Source: Oceaniferula spumae
GTDB taxonomy: Bacteria; Verrucomicrobiota; Verrucomicrobiia; Verrucomicrobiales; Akkermansiaceae
Assembly (NCBI RefSeq): GCF_042849255.1
Contig: NZ_AP026866.1
Coordinates: 558,001 to 622,000 of the forward strand
Reading direction: 5' to 3'
Length of the DNA: 64,000 nucleotides
The notes beneath the pieces are model-generated. The model was not told where the DNA came from, made no database searches, and saw only the letters and a program-made list of their open reading frames with translations. Position 1 is the stretch's first letter. Every line of letters begins with the position of its first letter. This document shows positions 44,590 through 51,904 of the stretch, piece after piece. The translations under genes and the position numbers were made by a program.

Positions 44590-46605
44590 ATGCCTGAAAC
44601 AACTAAGAACGGTGTTATTTCACTGACCGTCGAAAAAGACTTCCTGCAACGAGTTAGCTCTACAGGAGCGATAAAAGCTCTTGCTGAACTAATTTGGAAC
44701 GGCCTAGATTCAGGCTCGGACTCGGTCCAAGTGGAATTCTCAAAAAACAAGCTTGGAGCGATTGATGAAATCCGAGTCATTGATCAAGGCTCTGGCATTT
44801 CTTACGAAGATTCCGAATTATTTTTTGGTAAACTTGGCGACTCTTGGAAGAAGAACCACGGAAAGGTTAACGGCCGAGCATTACACGGTAAAAATGGTCA
44901 AGGCCGCCTCCACGCATTTGCATTAGGTAGCCGTGTCGCGTGGAAGACAACTTATAAGGTAAAGGATTCATTCAATAGCTATCAAATCGTAGGTGATGCC
45001 AGTTCCCTCAACCGCATGCATGCAACTACCCCCAAGGAAACTAATAAATCCCACCTAGGAACTATAGTTGTTATTTCAGGCATCAGTGAAGGGTTGGGAG
45101 CACTGACTTCGGACAAAGCACCAACTGAGTTTGCCAAGCTTTTTGCAGCTTACTTAAGTCAATACCCTCAAGTTTCAATTATACTAGATGGTGAAACTAT
45201 TGACCCTGCAAGTATTCAAAGGAAAAAAGAGGACCGTTTTATCAAGGGGATAACCCTTGCCAATGGTAATAAAGTGGATGCCATGGTGACTATAATTGAA
45301 TGGGCTGTTCCAACACCACGTGCAATTCATCTCTGTGACAAAGCAGGGGTCTCTCTCCACACGACGGATGCAGGTATCCAGGCTCCAGGATTCCAATTTA
45401 CTGCATACGTAAATTGCGACCATTTTCGAGAACTCGACAAGGAGAACCTCCTATCAATGGATGATCTCGTCCCAGACGTTAATTGCATTCTGAATAGCGC
45501 TCGAAACGAGTTACGAGGTTACTTTCGAAAGCGAGCGGCAGAACGAGCTAGATCTCTAGTCCAAAGATGGAAAACTGAAAAAATTTACCCCTACGAGGAT
45601 CAAGGCGCGATTACCGCTGTCGAGGAAACTGAGCGTCAAGTTTTTGATATTCTCGGTGTGACATTGGAAGAATATCTCCCAAAATTCGAAGAAGCTGATC
45701 ATAACGCCAGAAAATTCACATTTCTTCTTCTCGCGCAAGCTCTTCGAGACAACCCCAGTTCCGTTAGGAAGATTATTACAGACGTATTATCTCTGAAACA
45801 AGATGAACAAGACGAATTGGCTGAACTCCTAGAAGAAACCCCTCTATCTAACATTATCAGTTCGGCCAGCATTGTAGCAAACCGTCTAAACTTTCTAGTA
45901 GCACTCGAAAACCTACTGTTTGATAAGACAACTAAGAAAAAATTATTAGAACGTGACCAGTTACACAAAATCCTTGAAACTGAGTCGTGGATCTTCGACG
46001 ACAACTTTACACTGGCTGGTAGTGAAAAAACTCTAGAAGACGTGCTTAAAATCCACCTCAGTGAGCTGGGCAAACGAAAGGATTCGGATGTTGAGGACAA
46101 ACCGGTGCTACGGGAAGACGACCAACAAGGCAGAGTTGACCTAATGTTAAGTCGAACAATTCAACCGCGAGAAGACGAGTATGACCATTTGGTCGTAGAA
46201 CTAAAACGACCATCACAAAAAATCTCATCGAAAGTTCTAGGACAAATTGAGAGCTACGCGATCGCCGTCGCTAAAGACCCTAGGTTCCTAACAGAAAAAA
46301 CGCGTTGGAAGTTCATCGCTATATCCAACGATATGGACGAGCACGCAAAAAGAAAAGCGCGACAGCGTGATAAGCCTCGGGGAATGGTTTTTGATGACGG
46401 TGAATTAAATATCGAGGTTTGGGCATTTGAATGGACTGAGATCATCGCTAATGCCCGGACACGGCTTCAATTCATCAACCAATCCCTCGACTACAAAGCG
46501 ACCAGGGATAGTTCTCGAGCATACCTAGAGAAAGCACATGCCAAATTCCTTCCCGCCACAAATCAAGAAGACCAGAAGGACACTGACGAGGAGTCACCTC
46601 AATAA
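44590..46605 (+). CDS. GHKL ATPase fused to PD-(D/E)XK-type nuclease domain (defence-like)
   Basis: 671 residues. The N-terminal part is an Hsp90/MutL-type ATPase: LAELIWNGLDSG with the N-box Glu 33 and Asn 37, DQGSGIS (65-71), and HGKNGQGRLH (99-108). A long helical middle follows. The C-terminal part (about residues 500-620) has RVDLMLSRTI and HLVVELKRP, the Asp and Glu-x-Lys of a PD-(D/E)XK nuclease fold. The codons are visibly AT-richer than the flanking genes. With the toxin-antitoxin pair next to it, a phage-defence role is likely but unproven; I cannot place it in a named system. A terminal DTDEESPQ tail is acidic. Confidence 0.7.
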   Translation: MPETTKNGVISLTVEKDFLQRVSSTGAIKALAELIWNGLDSGSDSVQVEFSKNKLGAIDEIRVIDQGSGISYEDSELFFGKLGDSWKKNHGKVNGRALHGKNGQGRLHAFALGSRVAWKTTYKVKDSFNSYQIVGDASSLNRMHATTPKETNKSHLGTIVVISGISEGLGALTSDKAPTEFAKLFAAYLSQYPQVSIILDGETIDPASIQRKKEDRFIKGITLANGNKVDAMVTIIEWAVPTPRAIHLCDKAGVSLHTTDAGIQAPGFQFTAYVNCDHFRELDKENLLSMDDLVPDVNCILNSARNELRGYFRKRAAERARSLVQRWKTEKIYPYEDQGAITAVEETERQVFDILGVTLEEYLPKFEEADHNARKFTFLLLAQALRDNPSSVRKIITDVLSLKQDEQDELAELLEETPLSNIISSASIVANRLNFLVALENLLFDKTTKKKLLERDQLHKILETESWIFDDNFTLAGSEKTLEDVLKIHLSELGKRKDSDVEDKPVLREDDQQGRVDLMLSRTIQPREDEYDHLVVELKRPSQKISSKVLGQIESYAIAVAKDPRFLTEKTRWKFIAISNDMDEHAKRKARQRDKPRGMVFDDGELNIEVWAFEWTEIIANARTRLQFINQSLDYKATRDSSRAYLEKAHAKFLPATNQEDQKDTDEESPQ

Positions 46606-46763
46606 CCAAATTTGTATGGTAATGAGTGTCACAAAGGAATCCATTCCATGGCTCACTATACAGCCCTAAAAACACCTGTCGTCCGACACTCAAAGCCCCA
46701 CTTAGCTAAATAAAGGCATATCGATTAACAATTGATAGTGGATTTTAGCCCACTTATCTCGAC

Positions 46764-46791
46764 TTGCTAATTCGTCACACTCACATATACT
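46764..46791 (+). promoter_or_regulatory. Sigma-70-like promoter of the Panacea gene
   Basis: TTGCTA (46764-46769) and TATACT (46786-46791) are 16 bp apart. Just after it TGAGAGC (46803-46809) pairs with GCTCTCA (46819-46825), a hairpin or operator between promoter and start codon at 46845. The rest of 46606-46763 shows nothing assignable. Confidence 0.4.
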
Positions 46792-46844
46792 CTCTTGAAC
46801 AGTGAGAGCGATCCCCTTGCTCTCATGTATATGCTAGGACTGCC

Positions 46845-47447
46845 ATGCAACTCTCCTTTTCCCATAAAAAGGCTACCCAAGCGTTGAACTTCTTCGCTCG
46901 TGCTGCAGGTGGAAAGATCAACAAAATGAAGGCTCTCAAGCTGATCTATTTTGCAGATCGCTATCACCTCCGCAGTTACGGTCGCCCGATTACCAACGAC
47001 ACTTACTTCGCCATGAAGTTTGGTCCGGTGGCGTCGCAGTGCCTCAACCTTCTCAACGAAAACGAAGACTACACGGCACCGGAGGAAAACAAATACCGCC
47101 AAGCATTTCTCGAACGGGAAAACAATGAGCACTACGCATCCAAGGCAGCCGTCAATGAGACGGTGCTCTCTCAGACCGATCTTGAATCTCTGAACTACGC
47201 TTGGGAAAATTACAAAGACAAGGACCAGTTCGAACTCGCCGAGGAAACCCACCGGTTTCCTGAATGGCAACAGCACAAAGCTGCCTTGGATTCCGAACTG
47301 GCTACCCGGAGATTTATGAGCTATCTTGATTTCCTGGAAAACCCTGAACAGGGAGTGGAAAAACTTCCCCTGCTCACCGAGGAGATCAAAGAAGATTTGG
47401 CTGAGGAACTGCATTCTCTCCAAGCTGTGGAAAGTATCTGGAGTTAA
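46845..47447 (+). CDS. Panacea/SocA-like antitoxin (DUF4065)
   Basis: 200 residues. The family core is ALNFFARAAGGKINKMKALKLIYFADRYHL (about residues 11-40) followed by GRPITNDTYFAMKFGPVASQ, the Panacea domain. Panacea proteins neutralise many unrelated toxins; SocA works as a proteolytic adaptor. The toxin gene follows at 47462 after a 14-bp gap. A promoter-like pair and a small hairpin stand just upstream, consistent with self-control of toxin-antitoxin operons. Confidence 0.82.
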   Translation: MQLSFSHKKATQALNFFARAAGGKINKMKALKLIYFADRYHLRSYGRPITNDTYFAMKFGPVASQCLNLLNENEDYTAPEENKYRQAFLERENNEHYASKAAVNETVLSQTDLESLNYAWENYKDKDQFELAEETHRFPEWQQHKAALDSELATRRFMSYLDFLENPEQGVEKLPLLTEEIKEDLAEELHSLQAVESIWS

Positions 47448-47461
47448 TTTTTTCTGGAGAC

Positions 47462-47896
47462 GTGCAATTACCCATTGAGCTGAAATTCATTCGTCAAGGG
47501 GCGGTTTTTTACATGGTGGATCGGCGGTTGTCGTCTACAGAGCCTCACTACTTCATCGTTCTCAATCGAGATCCATACGGCGACAAGCTACTCCTACTCG
47601 CAGTGGCGTCTTCACAAGTCGAGAAGGTGCGCGCACGCCGTAAGCGTAAGAGCTTGCCTCCCGAAACCGTCGTGGAAATCAGCCCAAGCGACTATCAGGA
47701 CTTCAAGGTAGATAGCTGCGTCAACTGCAACACGGTCTTCACCAAGTCCCTTGTCGAACTAGCAGATCAATGGAAACGCAAAGAGATCCGAGGTCAGGCA
47801 GACCTGGGCGACACGATCTTGCAGCAGCTCATTACAGGCATCATGGCGAGTCCTATGATCCCCGAAGAGGAAAAGAAACTGGTTTCAGACTGCTAG
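47462..47896 (+). CDS. MazF/PemK-like toxin candidate paired with Panacea antitoxin
   Basis: 144 residues from a GTG start. The body has the small SH3-like barrel layout of MazF/PemK RNases: an opening strand with IRQGAVFYMVDRR, HYFIVLNRDPYGDKLLLLAVASSQ, an Arg-rich loop (KVRARRKRKSLPP) and VDSCVNCNTVFTKS in place of the usual NCxSxxxT-like strand, then a C-terminal helix. Assignment rests on size, position after the antitoxin and fold pattern. It ends 3 bp before the convergent rtcR stop. Confidence 0.6.
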   Translation: MQLPIELKFIRQGAVFYMVDRRLSSTEPHYFIVLNRDPYGDKLLLLAVASSQVEKVRARRKRKSLPPETVVEISPSDYQDFKVDSCVNCNTVFTKSLVELADQWKRKEIRGQADLGDTILQQLITGIMASPMIPEEEKKLVSDC

Positions 47897-47899
47897 ATT

Positions 47900-49483
47900 T
47901 CAAAGATCGCTAAACTGAAGCTCGAACTTGGCGAGATACTTTCTCAATCGATCCGAGTCATTGGAGGTCTTCTTTTGTTCACGTGAGACTGCAAACAGCT
48001 TTCTCCCTGCCTCGCTGATGTTTTTGGATCTCCTGCATACATCCACGGTGTAGGACAACTGCACGGCATCGAAGGGATCGAGTGATTGCATGACTTGAGG
48101 TTTCAGAACTTCTCGTAACTGAGCCGTATCGTCATCGGCACGGTGCCAAGAACTTGTCAGTCGCTCCGCTTCTTCCGTTACATCCTCGGTGCGGATTCTG
48201 CCTCTTGGTGCGAGGGTTGCCATGCGAGTGACGGCTGCGTTTAGATCGCGGAAGTTTCCTCGCCATTCAGCTTGTTCGCTTTTGGCGAATTTGAGAAATG
48301 ACTCGCGAGCTTCCTTATTGAAACTCGCAGCACGTCCGTGGCTGCTGGCGAAGCGGTTCAGCTCGTAGTCCAAATTGGGTTCGATGTCGTCTTTTCGTTC
48401 TGCAAGGCCGGGCAACTGGAATGTCCAAATATTGATCCGTGCTAACAGATCTTCGCGGAAGTTTCCGTTCGCCACTTCCTCGCCCAGGTCTCGATTCGTT
48501 CCGGCGATCAGCTGGAACTTACTTTTCACCGGCTGATCGGCACCGACGGGTAGATACATGCCCTCCTCCACGGCACGAAGCAGCACGGCTTGTTCATCGC
48601 TGCCGAGTTCGCCGATTTCATCGAGGAATAACATGCCTCCGTGGGCCTGTCTCAAAAGACCTGGCCGATCCGACTGAGCTCCTGTGAACGCCCCTTTTTT
48701 ATGACCAAACAAGGCACTCATTGCGGTATCACCACGCAGCGTTGCACAGTTTACCTCCACAAATGCACCGTCCAGGCCGCCGCGTTGCTGGCGGAGTTCG
48801 TAGATGCGCCGTGCCAGCTGGGATTTGCCGGCTCCGGTGGGACCTGTTAGTAAGATCGGTGCTGCCGAGCGCAGGGCGACGACTTCGATTTGCTCGATCA
48901 GTTTGTTGAAGGCATCGTCGCGTGTCGCGATGCCTGACTTCAGGAAATCCAGCGCCTCTAACTGCTCGGCATTGAAGCGGGTGGCTAGCTGGTCGTATTT
49001 GGAAAGGTCAAGATCGATCAGGGAAACAGACCCCATTCCGCTCTTCGACTTCCGCCCCCTAGGCGGCCCTGTCTGCAGCAGCTTCCCTGGCAGGTGCCGC
49101 GACTCTGTTAGCAGGAATAGACAGATCTGCGCCACGTGGGTTCCCGTGGTGATGTGTGCCTCGTATTCCTCAGTGGCCTGATCAAATTCATAGCCCTTGA
49201 GGAAGTCGTGTAGGTTACCAAATACATCTTCAAAGTCCCACGGCTTTTTGATCCCCACTACATGTCCGCGCACTTCGGTTTCCGGCGAGACCTGTCGCAG
49301 GTCATCCATCACGCGGTCCGCCAATTTCTGGTAGCGCGTTTCATAAAGCAGTTCATACCGTGCCACCGCCGATCCTTCTTGCGAACAGATCGACACCGTA
49401 GGACGCCACCGCTCCCAGCGTTCAGGCCCAAATCCCATATCCAGATTGGTGCCTAAAAAGCCAATGACCACACGTTTCTTCAT
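47900..49483 (-). CDS. rtcR: RtcR, sigma-54 activator with CARF domain
   Basis: 527 residues. The N-terminal part (residues 1-165) is the RtcR-type CARF domain, which in E. coli senses RNA ends or cyclic-phosphate oligonucleotides. The AAA+ domain has Walker A GPTGAGKS (214-221), the sigma-54 contact GAFTGA (264-269) and Walker B MLFLDEIGE (284-292). A C-terminal helix-turn-helix lies in the final 60 residues. It is divergent from the Ro60-Y RNA-rtcBA operon and is expected to activate the sigma-54 promoter at 49641. Confidence 0.93.
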   Translation of the reverse strand: MKKRVVIGFLGTNLDMGFGPERWERWRPTVSICSQEGSAVARYELLYETRYQKLADRVMDDLRQVSPETEVRGHVVGIKKPWDFEDVFGNLHDFLKGYEFDQATEEYEAHITTGTHVAQICLFLLTESRHLPGKLLQTGPPRGRKSKSGMGSVSLIDLDLSKYDQLATRFNAEQLEALDFLKSGIATRDDAFNKLIEQIEVVALRSAAPILLTGPTGAGKSQLARRIYELRQQRGGLDGAFVEVNCATLRGDTAMSALFGHKKGAFTGAQSDRPGLLRQAHGGMLFLDEIGELGSDEQAVLLRAVEEGMYLPVGADQPVKSKFQLIAGTNRDLGEEVANGNFREDLLARINIWTFQLPGLAERKDDIEPNLDYELNRFASSHGRAASFNKEARESFLKFAKSEQAEWRGNFRDLNAAVTRMATLAPRGRIRTEDVTEEAERLTSSWHRADDDTAQLREVLKPQVMQSLDPFDAVQLSYTVDVCRRSKNISEAGRKLFAVSREQKKTSNDSDRLRKYLAKFELQFSDL

Positions 49484-49508
49484 GCGCTCTACATACAGTA
49501 ATATTGTC

Positions 49509-49522
49509 TATCTTTATAGATA
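49509..49522. promoter_or_regulatory. Possible RtcR upstream activator site
   Basis: TATCT (49509-49513) and AGATA (49518-49522) form a perfect 5-bp inverted repeat with a TTAT centre, inside an AT-rich stretch 120-130 bp before the sigma-54 promoter. The distance suits an enhancer site. No other copy was seen, so binding is a guess. Confidence 0.3.
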
Positions 49523-49640
49523 ATTTTCTATTTTTTAACGACTAACATCAAGAACACAAACGCAACTCAAAAAACACAAAACCCCATAACATTCTCTATT
49601 TACGACACTTACACAACATCACCACACCCACCCCAAAAAC

Positions 49641-49657
49641 TTGGCACAGCCCATGCA
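49641..49657 (+). promoter_or_regulatory. Sigma-54 promoter of the Ro60-Y RNA-rtcBA operon
   Basis: TTGGCACAGCCCATGCA: GG at 49643-49644, GC at 49655-49656, exactly GG-N10-GC, with the TGGCAC block complete. The predicted start is near 49667, about 20 bp before Ro60. It stands in the gap facing rtcR, the cognate type of activator. Confidence 0.75.
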
Positions 49658-49686
49658 ATATAGCTCTCAACCACATCAAAAACGAC

Positions 49687-51282
49687 ATGGCTAATAAAAA
49701 CCTATTCACATCCACTCGCGGAAAAAAATTGCCGCACGCAGACAGCCACAACCTCGCCGGAGGTCGGGCCTACGCATTCACCGCCCAGCACGCCTTGGCC
49801 CAATATGTCGCCACCGGCTGCCTCAATGGAACTTTCTATGCCACCGCCGGTGAGCAGTTAGATAAGATCATCGAGCTTGCCGGACAGGTGGACGATCACT
49901 TCCTCGCCAAGACTGCGATCTACAGCCGCCGTGAAGCCCACATGAAGGACGCCCCCGCCCTGCTCTGTGCGCTGTTAGCGAATCGCGACGTTGAATTGCT
50001 TGCGGAGGTATTCTCCCAGGTCATCGACAACGGCAAGATGCTGCGAAACTTCGTCCAGATCGTTCGCTCCGGAATCACCGGTCGGAAGTCTCTCGGAAGC
50101 GCGCCCAAGCGTATGGTGCAGGCATGGTTGAATCGCGCAAGCGATGATGCTCTGCTCGCAGCCTCCATCGGGCAGTCGCCCTCTCTAGCAGACGTGATCA
50201 AGATGGTTCACCCGCGCCCTAAAAATGCGCAGCGTGAGGCATTCTACGCCTACTTGATTGGTCGTCCATACGATCTCGAGAAGCTGCCTGCCGTTGTGCG
50301 TGAGTTTGAAAATTGGAAAATCAACCGCGAAGGAAACCCGCCCAAGGTTCCCTTCCAGATGCTCACTTCCATGGAACTCGGAAAACGTGAATGGCTGACC
50401 ATTGCCAAGGACGCTCCCTGGCAGATGACTCGCATGAACCTGAATACCTTTGCCCGCCACGGCGTGTTTAAGGTGTTCGGAATGACTGGGAAAATCGCGA
50501 ACCGACTGAAAAATGAACGTCTCATCACCAAGTCACGCGCCTTCCCCTATCAGCTCATGGCCGCTTACCTCAACGCCGATGACTCGGTTCCTAACAAGAT
50601 CAAAAACGCGCTTCAAGATGCGATGGAAATCGCCCTCAAGAATGTGCCTACGATCCCAGGAAACGTGGTGGTCTGCACCGATGTCTCCGGATCCATGCAC
50701 GGACCGGTCACCGGTTATCGAAAAGGATCTACTTCGAAAATCAGCTGTCTCGATGTCGCGGCACTGACCTCGGCGGCGATCCTGCGGAAAAACCCTGACG
50801 CCATCGTGCTGCCATTCGAAAACGACGTTGTGAAAGTGAACCTGAATCCTCGCGACTCCGTCATGACCAATGCCGCCAAGCTGGCCGCCCTCCCATGTGG
50901 AGGAACCAACTGCAGCGCGCCACTGGCCTGGCTGAACAAACATCGTCGACCCGTGGACATGATCATCTTTGTTTCCGATAACGAATCATGGATCGATTCA
51001 TCACGCTACGGAAGCTTCGGTGGAGGTGCTACGCAAACCATGCGCGAGTGGAACCAGATCAAACAACGGAACTGCAAAGCCCGCATGGTATGCATCGATA
51101 TCACCCCTAACGGAACATCCCAGGCCAAGGAAAGCTCTGACATCTTGAACATCGGCGGATTTTCCGACCAAGTCTTCAAGACCATCGCAGCCTTCGCTTC
51201 GAAATCACTCAACCCCGATCACTGGATCGGAGAAATCAACCAAACCATCATCAAAACACCTATGAAGAAAATTGCTAACTGA
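49687..51282 (+). CDS. rsr: Ro60/Rsr TROVE domain protein
   Basis: 531 residues. Ro60 is a ring of helical repeats that binds Y RNAs and misfolded RNAs. The TROVE start is clear (NLAGGRAYAFTAQHALAQYVATGCLNG), and the C-terminal vWA domain has the MIDAS motif DVSGSMHGP (332-340), the Thr in GGTNCSAPLAWL and VSDNESW. It is followed by four Y RNA-like genes and by rtcB, the same order as the Salmonella rsr-yrlBA-rtcBA operon. No Shine-Dalgarno is visible before ATG 49687. Confidence 0.93.
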   Translation: MANKNLFTSTRGKKLPHADSHNLAGGRAYAFTAQHALAQYVATGCLNGTFYATAGEQLDKIIELAGQVDDHFLAKTAIYSRREAHMKDAPALLCALLANRDVELLAEVFSQVIDNGKMLRNFVQIVRSGITGRKSLGSAPKRMVQAWLNRASDDALLAASIGQSPSLADVIKMVHPRPKNAQREAFYAYLIGRPYDLEKLPAVVREFENWKINREGNPPKVPFQMLTSMELGKREWLTIAKDAPWQMTRMNLNTFARHGVFKVFGMTGKIANRLKNERLITKSRAFPYQLMAAYLNADDSVPNKIKNALQDAMEIALKNVPTIPGNVVVCTDVSGSMHGPVTGYRKGSTSKISCLDVAALTSAAILRKNPDAIVLPFENDVVKVNLNPRDSVMTNAAKLAALPCGGTNCSAPLAWLNKHRRPVDMIIFVSDNESWIDSSRYGSFGGGATQTMREWNQIKQRNCKARMVCIDITPNGTSQAKESSDILNIGGFSDQVFKTIAAFASKSLNPDHWIGEINQTIIKTPMKKIAN

Positions 51283-51319
51283 TCCCTGTGTGTGTGATTG
51301 CCCGTGCAAACGACAATCC

Positions 51320-51389
51320 GCTGGCGAATGCAGATCGTGACTACATCTTACCCTATGTTAACTGTCACATCGACTCCCTTGTCGCCAGC
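51320..51389 (+). ncRNA. Y RNA-like gene 1 (minimal, no tRNA module)
   Basis: GCTGGCGA (51320-51327) pairs perfectly with TCGCCAGC (51382-51389); inner stem GTGAC (51337-51341) pairs with GTCAC (51364-51368). Between the stems lie ATGCAGATC and the pyrimidine-rich strand with ACTCCCTTG, the presumed Ro60-binding interior loop that all four units share (GCGAATG... plus ...GACTACAT on the 5' strand). The apical loop is only 22 nt, so there is no tRNA-like module. Confidence 0.7.
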
Positions 51390-51416
51390 CACACACAGCT
51401 CAGCAACCTTTTGGAA

Positions 51417-51564
51417 ATATGCGGCAAATGCCTGTGGAACTACATCATTGTAACTGACGAGGTTGTGGGTTCGAATCCCACCCGGGCCCACCATTTTTAA
51501 ACTGTGGCCCGGTAGCTCAGAGGTAGAGCGCGAAAACGTTTCACTCCCCCTTGTTGCCGCATAT
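51417..51564 (+). ncRNA. Y RNA-like gene 2, with complete permuted tRNA module (YrlA-like)
   Basis: Outer stem ATATGCGGCAA (51417-51427) with TTGCCGCATAT (51554-51564), 11 perfect pairs; inner stem GTGGAAC (51434-51440) with GTTTCAC (51538-51544), including one G-U. In the distal part lie, in order: T arm GTGGG-TTCGAAT-CCCAC (51465-51481), acceptor 3' strand CCGGGCC (51482-51488), a loop holding CACCA, acceptor 5' strand GGCCCGG (51506-51512), TA, and D arm GCTC-AGAGGTA-GAGC (51515-51529). So the tRNA is circularly permuted, with the Y stem where the anticodon arm should be. Confidence 0.82.
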
Positions 51565-51581
51565 TTCCATCACCCTTCACC

Positions 51582-51694
51582 TGGCGAATGCCGGACGAGA
51601 CTACATGGTAAAAAACGCTAAACACGTTCATCTGGGTTCGAACCCCGGGACCTTCTAACGAAGTTAAAAAATGTCTCCCCACTTGTTGTCGCCA
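51582..51694 (+). ncRNA. Y RNA-like gene 3, with degenerate tRNA module
   Basis: Outer stem TGGCGA (51582-51587) with TCGCCA (51689-51694); inner stem GAGAC (51597-51601) with GTCTC (51673-51677). The module has a good T arm, CTGGG-TTCGAAC-CCCGG (51632-51648), and a short acceptor-like hairpin CTTC-TAAC-GAAG (51652-51663), but no D arm after it; a small AACG/CGTT hairpin (51614-51628) stands before the T arm. Confidence 0.75.
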
Positions 51695-51732
51695 CCCTAA
51701 CCCGAATTAACCGAAAATCATATTACCCAATC

Positions 51733-51871
51733 TGGTGAATGCCAGAGGAACTACATTAATCCATTGGTCGCTGATTCAAATCCAGCCTGTCGCAGCATCT
51801 GTTTTCTAACAGGACTGCGCAGTAGCTCAGTCTGGTAGAGCAGTAGAATGTTTCTCAACTCCTTGTCACCA
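51733..51871 (+). ncRNA. Y RNA-like gene 4, with permuted tRNA module
   Basis: Outer stem TGGTGA (51733-51738) with TCACCA (51866-51871), a covarying version of the TGGCGA/TCGCCA stem of unit 3; inner stem GAGGAAC (51745-51751) with GTTTCTC (51850-51856). Module: T arm with TTCAAAT loop (51770-51786, one mismatch), acceptor strands CTGTCGCAG (51787-51795) and CTGCGCAG (51815-51822) with one bulged U, a capping hairpin CTGTT-TTCT-AACAG (51799-51812), and D arm GCTC-AGTCTGGTA-GAGC (51825-51841). It runs to 34 bp before the rtcB start. Confidence 0.78.
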
Positions 51872-51904
51872 CTTTTTAATCAACCCATACTCCACTACAA
51901 AATC

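Noticed and set aside
51283..51319. A possible fifth Y RNA strand before unit 1
   Set aside because: GATTG/CAATC forms only a small hairpin and no matching 3' strand is left over.
51465..51530. Apparent tRNA gene (T arm, acceptor and D arm present)
   Set aside because: The halves are in the wrong order, with no anticodon arm; the pieces fit a Y RNA tRNA-like module instead.
51848..51904. Upstream ATG start for RtcB giving 512 residues
   Set aside because: The extension lies in the stem of Y RNA 4 and is unlike RtcB N-termini; ATG 51905 fits better.
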